DNA from: Spongiivirga sp046524175
GTDB taxonomy: Bacteria > Bacteroidota > Bacteroidia > Flavobacteriales > Flavobacteriaceae
Reading direction: 5' to 3'
NCBI RefSeq assembly: GCF_046524175.1
Contig: NZ_JBEFZF010000002.1
Location: 186,001-250,000 of the forward strand
DNA: 64,000 bases
Made by a program: the position numbers and the translations under genes
Notes under the pieces: generated by a model
The model's database searches: none
What the model was told of the DNA's origin: nothing
Seen by the model: the letters and a program-made list of their open reading frames with translations, nothing else
In this document: in pieces, positions 18,345 to 26,208 of the stretch
How the letters are laid out: each line of letters begins with the position of its first letter
How positions within the stretch are numbered: the first letter of the stretch is position 1

Positions 18345-20840
18345 TTAAAATTTATAGGTTGCATTTAATAACACATTTCTCGGAGCACCTGGCCCTAGTC
18401 TAGAAGGGTTCAAACCACCCAACCAATATGTTTCATTTAATAAGTTATTCACTTTTAGGGTTAGCTGCATATTTGTAAATGTTGGCTTGTAATAAATAGC
18501 ACCCTCCATCACTGTGTATGATGGTAATAATACTCTATTAGTATCATATGTTGGATTGTACCATGTAAATCGCTCATCTACATATTGAACGCCTAAACCA
18601 ACTCCAACTCCTTTTAATGCTGAGCCGGGGTTAAAATCGTATCTCGTCCAAAAATTGGCACTGTGTTCAGGAGCGCCACCGATTCGTTCTCCAATAAATT
18701 CTTGAATGGCATCTTCTTCTATGGTTGCATCATTATAGCCATAAGATGCTGTGACTTGAAAATTAGGTGAAATATAGCCAGAAATATCCGCTTCAAAACC
18801 AGTACTTTGTTGCTCTCCTCTTGTAGTTAAGTTATCTAGATCATAGGTGTCCCCAAGCAAAATATTTTTTTGTGTAACTCTAAAGACAGCCAGATTAGCA
18901 AATACTTTTCCATTTAAAAATTCTGCTTTTGCACCCACTTCTACCAAGCTACTTTCTAAAGGATCGAATCTAGCTGGAGAAGCTGCCCAGAAAAACCCTT
19001 CTGCAGTAGGTGATAATGATACGGTATTAGTATGTGGTTGAAAACCTCCTAAATACGTTGCGTATGCACTAATTTCGTTGGTAACTTCATAGGTTAAACC
19101 AAGTCTCGGTACAAAAGCGCTAGTATCAAATTCTTCTTCATTACTACTTTTGTAATCAAAAATATCGGTAAACCACTCATATCGTAAGTTTACTAATGCA
19201 GAGAATTTTCCAACCTTAAATTGATTTTGAATATAGATGCCATTTGAGGTATTTAAGTTTGCAGGAATACTCAACTCAGCAATATTGTAATTTCTTGTAT
19301 CTCTAGCCCCGTTAAAAGGATTATTCAAATCGAAAAAAGCAGCAGATGGAGCAGGAAATGTTACACCATCAACAACGATTTGCTGAAAATCGGCCGCATT
19401 ATCTGGGTTGAAATTAGATTGTCCACCATCAAGTCTTGAATACCTTCTAGCTCTAAGAAAACCTGCTCCTGTTTTTCGCTCCCAGCGTGTTGCATCATAA
19501 CCAACTAATAATTTGTTGGTAATGTTGCCTTTTTTAATGTCATAATTAAAATAACCACTAAAATTATCGGTTTCCCAAAACTGTTGTCTTTCGTCATATC
19601 TCAGTCTAATCAAACTAGGAACGTCATTACCGTCAATATCAACCGCGTTGGTTTCCACTCTATGCTCGGCCAAATCTTCATCCCAAGTTTGCTTCATATA
19701 TTGTGCGGTAAAACCAAAGTTTTCAGTAAACTTTTTGTTAAAGCTAGCCATAAGCATCAGCTCTTTATTTTTATAATGATCACTAGATGCTCCTACATTA
19801 CGGGTAATAGGGGTACTGTTAATATCATAATTGGCACCTGTGTCAAAAATAGGTTGACCTCTATCTAAATTCCCTTCTGCATTGCTGTAAACCATTTCTA
19901 CATTTAGCGAAGTGTTATCATTAGGGATGTAACTGAAAGATGGTGCAATCAAAATAGCATTGTTGTTTACTACATCTCTAAAAGAATCGGCCTCTTGAAA
20001 AGCAGCATTAAAGCGATATAACAGGGTTTTCGACTCGTTTAGAGGCCCCGTAAAGTCACCTGTCGCTCTCAACGTTCCGAAACTTCCTGTCGTCAAAGAA
20101 ACTTCGCTACGCTTTTCTGTTAGTGGTTTTTTAGTCACCATATTAACAGTACCTCCTGGGTCTGCACTAGAAAAGGTTACGGAAGATGGGCCTTTAATAA
20201 CTTCAACACGTTCTAAGTGAGATGTTATTGGTTGTAGGAAATAATATTGGCGCGTACGCATGCCGTTAACTACCTGCCCATCATCAGCCTGCGTGATACC
20301 ACGTATGTTATAATGATTGTAAAGACCTGTAAGGGCAACACTACTTACCGTTTTAACAGCATCTGGTAATTGAAATGCCAAACGGTCGTCGATAAGTTCT
20401 TTGGTTACTGTGGCTACGGCTTGCGGTAACTCTTTGTTCTTGATTGCTATTTTAGTGGCAGAAAACGAATAATCACTGTTATAATCCGTTCGAGCTCGAC
20501 CAATAACTTCGACGTTTTGCAATTGCTCATCTCCTTCTTTTAGTTCAATAGTGCCAACATCAAAACCTGAACTGCTCACTTCAATGGTATTTTTGTAGGG
20601 TTTAAATCCTAAATATCGAATCTCGATGGCATAGCTTCCTTCCGGTGCTTCGATTTCAAATTGGCCTGAATCATCAGTAAGCTTTCCAAAGTTGTTCGTT
20701 GTACTTTTTAAGAGAACGGTGGCCCCAATTATAGGAACATTTTGGTCATCGACTACGGTTCCTGTTACTTGCACCTGTGCGAAGGATACGACGCTGGTGA
20801 CTAATAAAAAAATGGTTGTTAGTAATTTAGAAATATTCAT
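18345..20840 (-). CDS. TonB-dependent receptor, FhuA/siderophore type
   Basis: Outer-membrane active transporter of 831 residues. Signal peptide 1-21 (ending VVSFAQ), CarboxypepD_reg domain about 22-105, plug domain about 130-240 with YNIRGI and RVEVIKGPSSVTFSSADPGG, then a 22-strand-type barrel ending in the aromatic ATYKF. The plug and barrel resemble the TonB-siderophore receptor class that imports ferric siderophores or other metal chelates. It sits between the ABC-2 ATPase (5-base gap) and the two permeases, which is unusual for a siderophore locus; no periplasmic binding protein is nearby. The ligand is not established. Confidence 0.93.
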   Translation of the reverse strand: MNISKLLTTIFLLVTSVVSFAQVQVTGTVVDDQNVPIIGATVLLKSTTNNFGKLTDDSGQFEIEAPEGSYAIEIRYLGFKPYKNTIEVSSSGFDVGTIELKEGDEQLQNVEVIGRARTDYNSDYSFSATKIAIKNKELPQAVATVTKELIDDRLAFQLPDAVKTVSSVALTGLYNHYNIRGITQADDGQVVNGMRTRQYYFLQPITSHLERVEVIKGPSSVTFSSADPGGTVNMVTKKPLTEKRSEVSLTTGSFGTLRATGDFTGPLNESKTLLYRFNAAFQEADSFRDVVNNNAILIAPSFSYIPNDNTSLNVEMVYSNAEGNLDRGQPIFDTGANYDINSTPITRNVGASSDHYKNKELMLMASFNKKFTENFGFTAQYMKQTWDEDLAEHRVETNAVDIDGNDVPSLIRLRYDERQQFWETDNFSGYFNYDIKKGNITNKLLVGYDATRWERKTGAGFLRARRYSRLDGGQSNFNPDNAADFQQIVVDGVTFPAPSAAFFDLNNPFNGARDTRNYNIAELSIPANLNTSNGIYIQNQFKVGKFSALVNLRYEWFTDIFDYKSSNEEEFDTSAFVPRLGLTYEVTNEISAYATYLGGFQPHTNTVSLSPTAEGFFWAASPARFDPLESSLVEVGAKAEFLNGKVFANLAVFRVTQKNILLGDTYDLDNLTTRGEQQSTGFEADISGYISPNFQVTASYGYNDATIEEDAIQEFIGERIGGAPEHSANFWTRYDFNPGSALKGVGVGLGVQYVDERFTWYNPTYDTNRVLLPSYTVMEGAIYYKPTFTNMQLTLKVNNLLNETYWLGGLNPSRLGPGAPRNVLLNATYKF

Positions 20841-20845
20841 TTTTA

Positions 20846-21541
20846 TTAAATGGTTTTTAGATATAAATCTTGCAATTCGCTTGCATTGATAGTTTCGGTA
20901 CTTGAGGTATGAACGAGTTTTCCTTCTTTCATAATACCAATGGTAGTCCCCACATTTACAGCATTAAAAATGTCGTGAGTTGCCATGAAGATAGCTTTAC
21001 CTTCGCTACTGAGTTCTTTGCAGATTTTTGTGAATTCTAAGGTTGCCTTGGGGTCTAAACCAGAGATTGGCTCATCCATAAAAATATAATCTGCGTTTTT
21101 TGAAAGTGCGATGGCAATGCCCACTTTTTGGCGCATTCCTTTTGAATAAGAAGACAATTTATTGTTGTGAGCAGTCTCTTGTAATCCTGCTTTTAATAGA
21201 AATTCAGATAATGCTGCATGGGAATATTTAAATCCTGCTAAACGACTAAAGAAGTTTAGATTTTCTATTCCTGAAAGGTTTCCATACAGTTGGACCACCT
21301 CGGGGATGTAGGCGATCATATTGGTGGTTTTATTGTTATTTGATTTTACCGTAACACCATTTACCAATGCTTCACCACTTGTGGGTGCTATTAAGCCTAA
21401 AAAAAGATTGATTGTGGTTGTTTTACCTGCACCATTTTGGCCAAGCAAACAAAAAATTTCACCCTTGTCTACCGATAGATTAAGTTGACTTAAGGCTTCC
21501 TGCTTACCATATGTTTTGGTAAGGTTTCTTGCTTCGAGCAT
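20846..21541 (-). CDS. ABC-2 transporter ATP-binding protein (module A, NosF-like)
   Basis: Cytoplasmic ATPase of 231 residues: Walker A GQNGAGKTTT at 34-43, signature YSKGMRQ near 133, and Walker B with FMDEPISGLDP near 153. The signature SKGMRQ rather than LSGGQ places it in the drug/NosF/CcmA branch that pairs with ABC-2 permeases, here those at 15547-18341. Its closest relative in the window is the module B ATPase at 41514. It appears to be the first gene of the receptor/permease operon, after a 233-base spacer. Confidence 0.93.
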   Translation of the reverse strand: MLEARNLTKTYGKQEALSQLNLSVDKGEIFCLLGQNGAGKTTTINLFLGLIAPTSGEALVNGVTVKSNNNKTTNMIAYIPEVVQLYGNLSGIENLNFFSRLAGFKYSHAALSEFLLKAGLQETAHNNKLSSYSKGMRQKVGIAIALSKNADYIFMDEPISGLDPKATLEFTKICKELSSEGKAIFMATHDIFNAVNVGTTIGIMKEGKLVHTSSTETINASELQDLYLKTI

Positions 21542-21577
21542 TTGCTTACTAAATAAGATTGATAATTCGTATTAAAA

Positions 21578-21595
21578 ATTCGGGTTCAACCGAAT
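21578..21595 (-). other. Inverted repeat upstream of module A ATPase
   Basis: ATTCGG (21578-21583) and CCGAAT (21590-21595) form a 6-bp inverted repeat around a 6-base spacer, 36 bases before the ATPase start. It may be an operator or a leader hairpin. It does not resemble the palindrome at 23372 and no second copy was seen. Confidence 0.35.
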
Positions 21596-21774
21596 AACAA
21601 AATGGATTTAAGGGAGATACCATGATCTATGATGCAGATGGGGTAAAAAGAAAGTACGAATAGCATCAACGCTATACGATTTAACTTTTTACGCAAATAG
21701 ATAAACAAAGCACAATAGCAACTATTCGAAAGCAGATTCCGATAGTCAGTATTTCAAATAAATGGTATGGTTCC

Positions 21775-22077
21775 CTAAGAGCTAGGGGGCGGTTTGTTGT
21801 TAACCGTTGTGGGAGATACAATTTTTTCTTGTGGGCTATTGTATTCGGTTACGACTACAAATGAATCAGGAACTATAAACTGTTCTTTTTCTGTATAAGA
21901 GCCTTCATTCCCAATTAAATCTAACTCATAAGCATGTGCCTGAATATCGCAAAGGTCACAGGAAATAGCGTCATCTGCTGATGAATGACTTAGCGTATGC
22001 AATTTTACCGCAGTCGGAACAAGAAAGGCTGCTGCAAAAAATAAAGCAATGATATGAGTAAATACATTTTTGCCCAT
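21775..22077 (-). CDS. Small exported His/CxxC protein (module A)
   Basis: A 100-residue protein of unknown function. An N-terminal hydrophobic segment (8-25) is followed by LHTLSH (H27, H31) and a CDLC pair (C40, C43), with another histidine at 48; it ends in NNKPPPSS. The paralogue at 42619 keeps the hydrophobic segment, LHTLSH, the CxxC pair and the NKPPP end. This layout recalls small DUF2946-type proteins found with metal TonB receptors, but I assign that only by resemblance. The motifs suggest a metal- or redox-active periplasmic peptide. It lies upstream of module A on the same strand. Confidence 0.75.
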   Translation of the reverse strand: MGKNVFTHIIALFFAAAFLVPTAVKLHTLSHSSADDAISCDLCDIQAHAYELDLIGNEGSYTEKEQFIVPDSFVVVTEYNSPQEKIVSPTTVNNKPPPSS

Positions 22078-22148
22078 CAGGGTAATTTCCTAAATGCTAA
22101 TGCAATATTTTTTTAAGATTATTGGTAAAAAGGATTATCAATTCCGAT

Positions 22149-22156
22149 CAAAAGTA
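22149..22156 (-). promoter_or_regulatory. Candidate -7 element for the small His/CxxC gene
   Basis: On the minus strand this reads TACTTTTG, an exact match to the Bacteroidota -7 consensus TAnnTTTG, 71 bases before the ATG at 22077. I see no good TTG at the usual upstream distance. Confidence 0.4.
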
Positions 22157-22192
22157 CAGAAAATTATGATGAGAAATACGACGCTACTTTTT

Positions 22193-22864
22193 TTAACGAT
22201 TACTGCTGTGATCTTTTTTTAATAGATTGAAAAACTCAGCACGTTTGGCCTCATCAGCAAAAACGCCTCCATAGTCAAAAGTGGTGGTAGCACTCTCTTT
22301 ATCTTTAATGCCTCTTGAAGAAACGCATAAATGCTTTGCATGTATTACAACAATGACATCTTCGGTGTCTAATGTTTGTTGTAGGTCCTTCAAAATTTGA
22401 AGACAAAGTCGCTCTTGAACTTGAGGTTTGTGTGCATAATAATCAACCAAACGGTTAATCTTTGACAGCCCAACAACTTTATCTTTTGGAATGTAACCTA
22501 CGTGTGCGTATCCTGTTATTGGTAAAAAATGATGTTCGCAAGAGGAGTCTATGTTAATGTCCTTTTCCACCAACATTCGTTGATATCCGTAGGTATTGGG
22601 AAAAGTAGAAACTTTTGGTCTGTTTTTAGGATTTAATCCGTAGAACAGCTCTTTAACATACATTTTTGCAAAACGGTATGGTGTACCAGATAAGCTTTCA
22701 TCTGTTAAATCCAACCCCAACTCTTCCATTATCTTGGAAAAATGAAATTGAATATTCTTTATTTTTTCATCATCGGTATGTACAAATGCATCTTCCCTCA
22801 TAGGGGTATCTACCGATGTGGCAATGTGATTATCACCAAGTATATCTATTTCAGATTCATCCAT
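22193..22864 (-). CDS. folE: GTP cyclohydrolase I
   Basis: Converts GTP to 7,8-dihydroneopterin triphosphate, the first step of tetrahydrofolate synthesis, in the cytoplasm. The 223-residue protein has the catalytic zinc-site motifs SCEHHFLP (cysteine and histidine near 108-111) and AKHLCVSSRGI (cysteine near 179), plus the family's GLSKINRLVDYYA. This is the classic zinc-dependent type IA enzyme. It follows the MerC-like gene by 11 bases and so should be transcribed from the promoter next to the palindrome at 23372. FolE enzymes under zinc control are known in other bacteria, where they pair with COG0523 GTPases; a CobW gene lies at 35219. Confidence 0.97.
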   Translation of the reverse strand: MDESEIDILGDNHIATSVDTPMREDAFVHTDDEKIKNIQFHFSKIMEELGLDLTDESLSGTPYRFAKMYVKELFYGLNPKNRPKVSTFPNTYGYQRMLVEKDINIDSSCEHHFLPITGYAHVGYIPKDKVVGLSKINRLVDYYAHKPQVQERLCLQILKDLQQTLDTEDVIVVIHAKHLCVSSRGIKDKESATTTFDYGGVFADEAKRAEFFNLLKKDHSSNR

Positions 22865-22875
22865 GAATACAACTT

Positions 22876-23292
22876 TTATTTGTTAATCTCGGCGCAACAA
22901 TTTTCCTTTTCACAACGACAGAAATGACGATTGTAAAAATGCAGTCCTATTAAAGCGATGGTAGGCAGATAAATAACCTCCTCCGCCAGATGCATTATGT
23001 GTAGTTTTTCGTTAATGATAATGATCGCCAACAACATCCACTGGCTCCAAAAGACATATTTGATCCATTCTTTGGCAGTGTTCTTAGCAGACCAATACAC
23101 AGCAAAAAAAGAGATCATGAGAAATGCTAAATCAATTGTACCCCACCACCAAGGGTGAGACGCCTCTTCGATTACAAGACCAGCCTGTGCCGCAAATAGA
23201 AACGGGGTCATTATACAGTGAAGAAAACACAGCGTACTGGCGATTCCGCCAATGATATCAGATTTATCCTTAACAATTACCAAGTTGGTCAT
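22876..23292 (-). CDS. MerC domain membrane protein
   Basis: A 138-residue inner-membrane protein with four predicted helices. The first helix has the MerC pair C22/C26 in LCFLHCIMTP, which in mercury-resistance MerC binds the metal for uptake. The C-terminal tail is cysteine-rich (C125, C127, C132, C133). No other mer genes are present, so mercury resistance is unlikely; in Bacteroidota such proteins often lie beside Fur/Zur genes and are candidates for zinc transport. It is the first gene downstream of the palindrome on the minus strand and is followed by folE. Confidence 0.9.
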   Translation of the reverse strand: MTNLVIVKDKSDIIGGIASTLCFLHCIMTPFLFAAQAGLVIEEASHPWWWGTIDLAFLMISFFAVYWSAKNTAKEWIKYVFWSQWMLLAIIIINEKLHIMHLAEEVIYLPTIALIGLHFYNRHFCRCEKENCCAEINK

Positions 23293-23351
23293 GAAAAAGC
23301 AATTTAGGTTTTAGCATGAAAGCACTCTTAAAACTCTCATAAATAAGAGCA

Positions 23352-23379
23352 CAAAGGTATTCATTTTTTGCAAATGCAA
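23352..23379 (-). promoter_or_regulatory. Promoter for merC-folE
   Basis: On the minus strand, TTG (complement of 23377-23379) is followed by exactly 17 bases and TACCTTTG (23359-23352). This fits the Flavobacteria consensus TTG-N17-23-TAnnTTTG. The TTG lies inside the left arm of the palindrome, so a bound repressor would block it. Confidence 0.75.
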
Positions 23380-23392
23380 CTAAGTTGCATTT
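23372..23392. promoter_or_regulatory. Perfect 21-bp palindrome, probable Fur/Zur-family operator
   Basis: AAATGCAAC (23372-23380), spacer TAA, and GTTGCATTT (23384-23392) form a perfect 9-3-9 inverted repeat between the divergent merC-folE and ABC operons. Size and symmetry fit operators of dimeric Fur-family repressors. A Fur-family gene is the last member of the plus-strand operon, which would give autoregulation. The TTG elements of both facing promoters lie in its two arms. The operator role is inferred. Confidence 0.8.
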
Positions 23393-23410
23393 AAATTTAT
23401 TTTATTTTTG
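23385..23410 (+). promoter_or_regulatory. Promoter for the ABC/DUF3299/Fur operon
   Basis: TATTTTTG (23403-23410) matches the -7 consensus exactly, 13 bases before the ATG at 23424. The TTG in the right arm of the palindrome (23385-23387) is 15 bases upstream, slightly closer than the usual 17-23. The transcript leader would be very short. Confidence 0.65.
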
Positions 23411-23423
23411 AAAAAACATTTAG

Positions 23424-24050
23424 ATGGTTAAAACATCCAGCCTTTCTTACACCTATGAAGACGGTAAGAAATTGTCATTTCCGGATATTGCACTAACACC
23501 TGGAGAACATTTGTTGGTACTTGGACCATCTGGGGTAGGAAAGACTACACTCTTATACATGATGGCGGGTCTTTTGCCTTCGTTAAATGGAACTGTAGCT
23601 ATAAATGACGTTTCTTTAAATGAATTAACCCGTAATGAATTAGACGCATTTAGAGGCGAACACATTGGAATCATCTTTCAGCAATATCATTTTATTAAAT
23701 CGCTAAATGTGTCTGACAACCTTCGATTACGAGAAGGTGCTTCTAAGAACGCTATAGATGCGAATAGAAAGCACGAACTTCTAGAAAGGTTGGGTCTTTC
23801 TGAACATCTTCATAAAAAAGTTACCGCATTGAGTCAAGGCCAGCAGCAACGTCTAAGTATTGCAATGGGGTTGATTCACAGACCGAAGATTATTTTTGCT
23901 GATGAGCCCACCTCTAACTTAGATGATGAGAATTGTGCAAAAGTGATCGATCTTCTTAAAGAAGAAGCCAATATATGCCAAAGTAGCCTATTAATTATTA
24001 CGCATGACCAAAGGGTAAAGTCTCATTTTCAAAATCAGATTAGCTTATGA
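23424..24050 (+). CDS. ABC transporter ATP-binding protein, zinc-operon type (PA4064-like by context)
   Basis: Cytoplasmic ATPase of 208 residues. Walker A GPSGVGKTT at 34-42, signature LSQGQ near 139, Walker B with FADEPTSNLD near 160, and a switch histidine in ITHDQ. It belongs to the LolD/MacB-like class and overlaps its permease by 4 bases. The order ATPase, FtsX permease, DUF3299-like protein recalls PA4064-PA4066 of Pseudomonas aeruginosa, which are repressed by Zur and needed under zinc shortage. A role in zinc handling is therefore likely but inferred from context. Confidence 0.93.
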   Translation: MVKTSSLSYTYEDGKKLSFPDIALTPGEHLLVLGPSGVGKTTLLYMMAGLLPSLNGTVAINDVSLNELTRNELDAFRGEHIGIIFQQYHFIKSLNVSDNLRLREGASKNAIDANRKHELLERLGLSEHLHKKVTALSQGQQQRLSIAMGLIHRPKIIFADEPTSNLDDENCAKVIDLLKEEANICQSSLLIITHDQRVKSHFQNQISL

Positions 24051-25255
24051 AACTGGGTTATTTGGCATTCAAAAATATGGTTTCTAAACCACTCAACTTA
24101 GCTTTGAGTCTGCTGCTGTTGTCATTGAGTGTGTCGTTAGTAACATTTGTTTTACAGCTGAGTCGACAAGTAGGGGGGCAGTTAAACAAAAATATCGCTC
24201 CATTTGATATGGTGGTTGGGGCAAAAGGGAGTCCCTTACAACTTGTATTGTCTTCGGTACTTCATATTGATACTCCTACAGGGAACATACCATTAAATGA
24301 AGTCGCAACCTTGCAGAAACATCCTTTCGTCAAAACAGCCATTCCTGTTTCTTACGGAGATAATTACAAAGGGTTTCGCATTTTAGGAACTGAAGCTTTA
24401 TATATTGATCAATATGAGGCGCAATTGTCAGAAGGAAGATTATTTGCCAAATCTTTTGAAGTGGTTGCAGGAAGTCAGGTAGCCAGAAAATTAGGATTAA
24501 AAATAGGAGACAATTTTATAAGCTCACATGGTTTAGCTGATGCGGGTATTGAATCACATGAAGATCATCCTTTTGTAATTAAAGGCATTTTGAAGCCCAC
24601 GAATACCGTAATAGACCAATTGCTTATTACGAATTTAGAAAGTATATGGGAGGCTCACGAGCACGAGGATGCAGCGGCACATGAGGAGGAAGATCATGAA
24701 CATCATGAAGAAAAAGAGATTACGTCATTACTCGTGAAGTTTAAAAATCCCATGGCAATGGTACAACTGCCTAGATTCATTAATGAAAACACATCAATGC
24801 AAGCAGCATTACCTGGTTTCGAAGTACAACGTTTAGTTGCCTTATTGGGCTCTGGTGCTAAGACAATCAATGGTATTGCAATAGCTATTCTTTTAGTTTC
24901 TGGCTTAAGCATATTTATTAGCCTTTTAAAAACCATTCGCGAAAGAAAACAGGAACTAGCCTTATTGAGAACCTATGGTTTTCATACCTCGCAACTTCTG
25001 ATGTTAGCCCTTTTAGAAGGAGCGATGTTAGCTTTTTTCGGTTTTATAGCTGGATGGTTTTTGGGACGATTAGGGCTCGTAGTCGTTTCTCAATATATAC
25101 AAGCCACCTACGGGTATGCCTTACAAATTAATGGTCTTGAACTTTTAGAACTTTATTTGCTGGTGTTTATAGTGATATTGGCTGCTATAGCGACCTTACT
25201 AGCATCCCGTTCAATTTTTAAATTAAATGTTGCTAAAACCTTATCTGATGCTTAA
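24047..25255 (+). CDS. FtsX-type ABC permease with a histidine-rich periplasmic segment
   Basis: Inner-membrane permease of 402 residues with one N-terminal helix (about 17-38), a MacB-like periplasmic domain, and three C-terminal helices framing RERKQELALLRTYG. Residues 204-220 carry six histidines among Asp and Glu, following H171 and H174; this acidic His-rich stretch is a typical zinc or nickel binding segment. In the Pseudomonas PA4063-PA4066 operon a separate His-rich periplasmic protein is the first gene. Here no such gene exists, so the permease may carry that function itself. It overlaps the ATPase and the following gene. Confidence 0.92.
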   Translation: MKLGYLAFKNMVSKPLNLALSLLLLSLSVSLVTFVLQLSRQVGGQLNKNIAPFDMVVGAKGSPLQLVLSSVLHIDTPTGNIPLNEVATLQKHPFVKTAIPVSYGDNYKGFRILGTEALYIDQYEAQLSEGRLFAKSFEVVAGSQVARKLGLKIGDNFISSHGLADAGIESHEDHPFVIKGILKPTNTVIDQLLITNLESIWEAHEHEDAAAHEEEDHEHHEEKEITSLLVKFKNPMAMVQLPRFINENTSMQAALPGFEVQRLVALLGSGAKTINGIAIAILLVSGLSIFISLLKTIRERKQELALLRTYGFHTSQLLMLALLEGAMLAFFGFIAGWFLGRLGLVVVSQYIQATYGYALQINGLELLELYLLVFIVILAAIATLLASRSIFKLNVAKTLSDA

Positions 25256-25688
25256 AACAATTTTTACCTTCTTACTGATAATCTTTATAGATTTTCATGC
25301 AACAGCGCAAGTGCAATTAACATGGAAAGATTTAACAGATGTTACCTTTAAATCGGAATATAATGAGAAGTATGACACCAATTTTTTGGTACCTACATTT
25401 GGTAATTACATAAAATCGTATAAAGGAAAACCGATTAAAATAAAGGGGTATTTTTTAGATATTTCTAGTGGAGGTGACGTATTTTTAGTCTCTCAAAAGC
25501 CAATGGCATCCTGCTTTTTTTGCGGAGCTGCAGGTCCTGAGACAATTATTGAGGTACAGTTTAAAGAAAAACCACCTTTTAAAACTGATCAAATTGTTAT
25601 AGTTACAGGCATATTTGATCTCAATGCGGATGATGTAGACCATTGTAACTATATACTGAAAAATGCTGATGGAGAGTTAGTGAAGTAA
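25248..25688 (+). CDS. Exported DUF3299-like CxxC protein, copy 1
   Basis: Small exported protein of 146 residues. I start it at the ATG at 25248, inside the last codons of the permease, because this gives a proper signal peptide ending in HATAQ; an in-frame start at 25227 adds seven residues. The mature part has GKPIKIKGYFL followed by MASCFFCGAAGPE with the pair C89/C92. It ends with an OB-fold-like pattern. This resembles DUF3299 proteins such as PA4066 by architecture, but the match is by eye. The second copy follows at 25759. A periplasmic metal-handling role is inferred. Confidence 0.8.
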   Translation: MLKTIFTFLLIIFIDFHATAQVQLTWKDLTDVTFKSEYNEKYDTNFLVPTFGNYIKSYKGKPIKIKGYFLDISSGGDVFLVSQKPMASCFFCGAAGPETIIEVQFKEKPPFKTDQIVIVTGIFDLNADDVDHCNYILKNADGELVK

Positions 25689-25758
25689 ATGACTTAAGGC
25701 ATAATCAAGATTTTTTTAATCCCTCTATGCTTGCTGTTAGAGATTATCGATTGAAACT

Positions 25759-26196
25759 ATGAAGCGATACCTTCTTATAATATTAGTATTGATAGTATCT
25801 GTGACCAAAGCACAGGCTGTTTTGGATTGGTCTGATCTGTCGGATGGGATCGTCTTCAAAACCGCACTAACAAATACCATGCTTCCCGAATTTAGAAAGG
25901 CGACATTTGTGCCAGATCTTAAAATATTAGACGGCAAAGAGGTTTCTATTACCGGATATTTTTTATTAATTGACACTAAACAGGCCGTTTATTTACTGTC
26001 TAAAAATCCAATGGCCTCCTGTTTTTTCTGCGGAAATGGTGGCCTTGAAACGGTGATTGACTTATCGTTCGAAAAAAAACCTTCTTTTGAAATGGATGAT
26101 TTAATTATCGTGAAAGGAATATTCCGTTTAAACGGTGATGACCCCAATAAAAGTTATTACCGAATTGAAAATGCAGATGCATTTAGTTTTAATTAA
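25759..26196 (+). CDS. Exported DUF3299-like CxxC protein, copy 2
   Basis: A 145-residue paralogue of the preceding gene. Signal peptide 1-18 (ending SVTKAQ), then WSDLSDG, GKEVSITGYFL and the conserved PMASCFFCGNGG with C88/C91. The block PMASCFFCG is identical in both copies, while flanking residues differ widely, so the CxxC site is under selection. A 70-base gap separates the copies, and the Fur-family gene starts 12 bases after this one. The two may form a heterodimer or act in relay with the ABC transporter; that is conjecture. Confidence 0.8.
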   Translation: MKRYLLIILVLIVSVTKAQAVLDWSDLSDGIVFKTALTNTMLPEFRKATFVPDLKILDGKEVSITGYFLLIDTKQAVYLLSKNPMASCFFCGNGGLETVIDLSFEKKPSFEMDDLIIVKGIFRLNGDDPNKSYYRIENADAFSFN

Positions 26197-26208
26197 TTGA
26201 TTTGAAAA

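Noticed and set aside
21549..21623. 24-codon frame just before the module A ATPase, in the position of the CobW relic of module B
   Set aside because: Its translation shows no resemblance to CobW or to any leader peptide, and such short frames are expected by chance.
23472..23560. Mercury resistance operon suggested by MerC
   Set aside because: No merR, merT, merP or merA is present and the neighbours are zinc-type genes.
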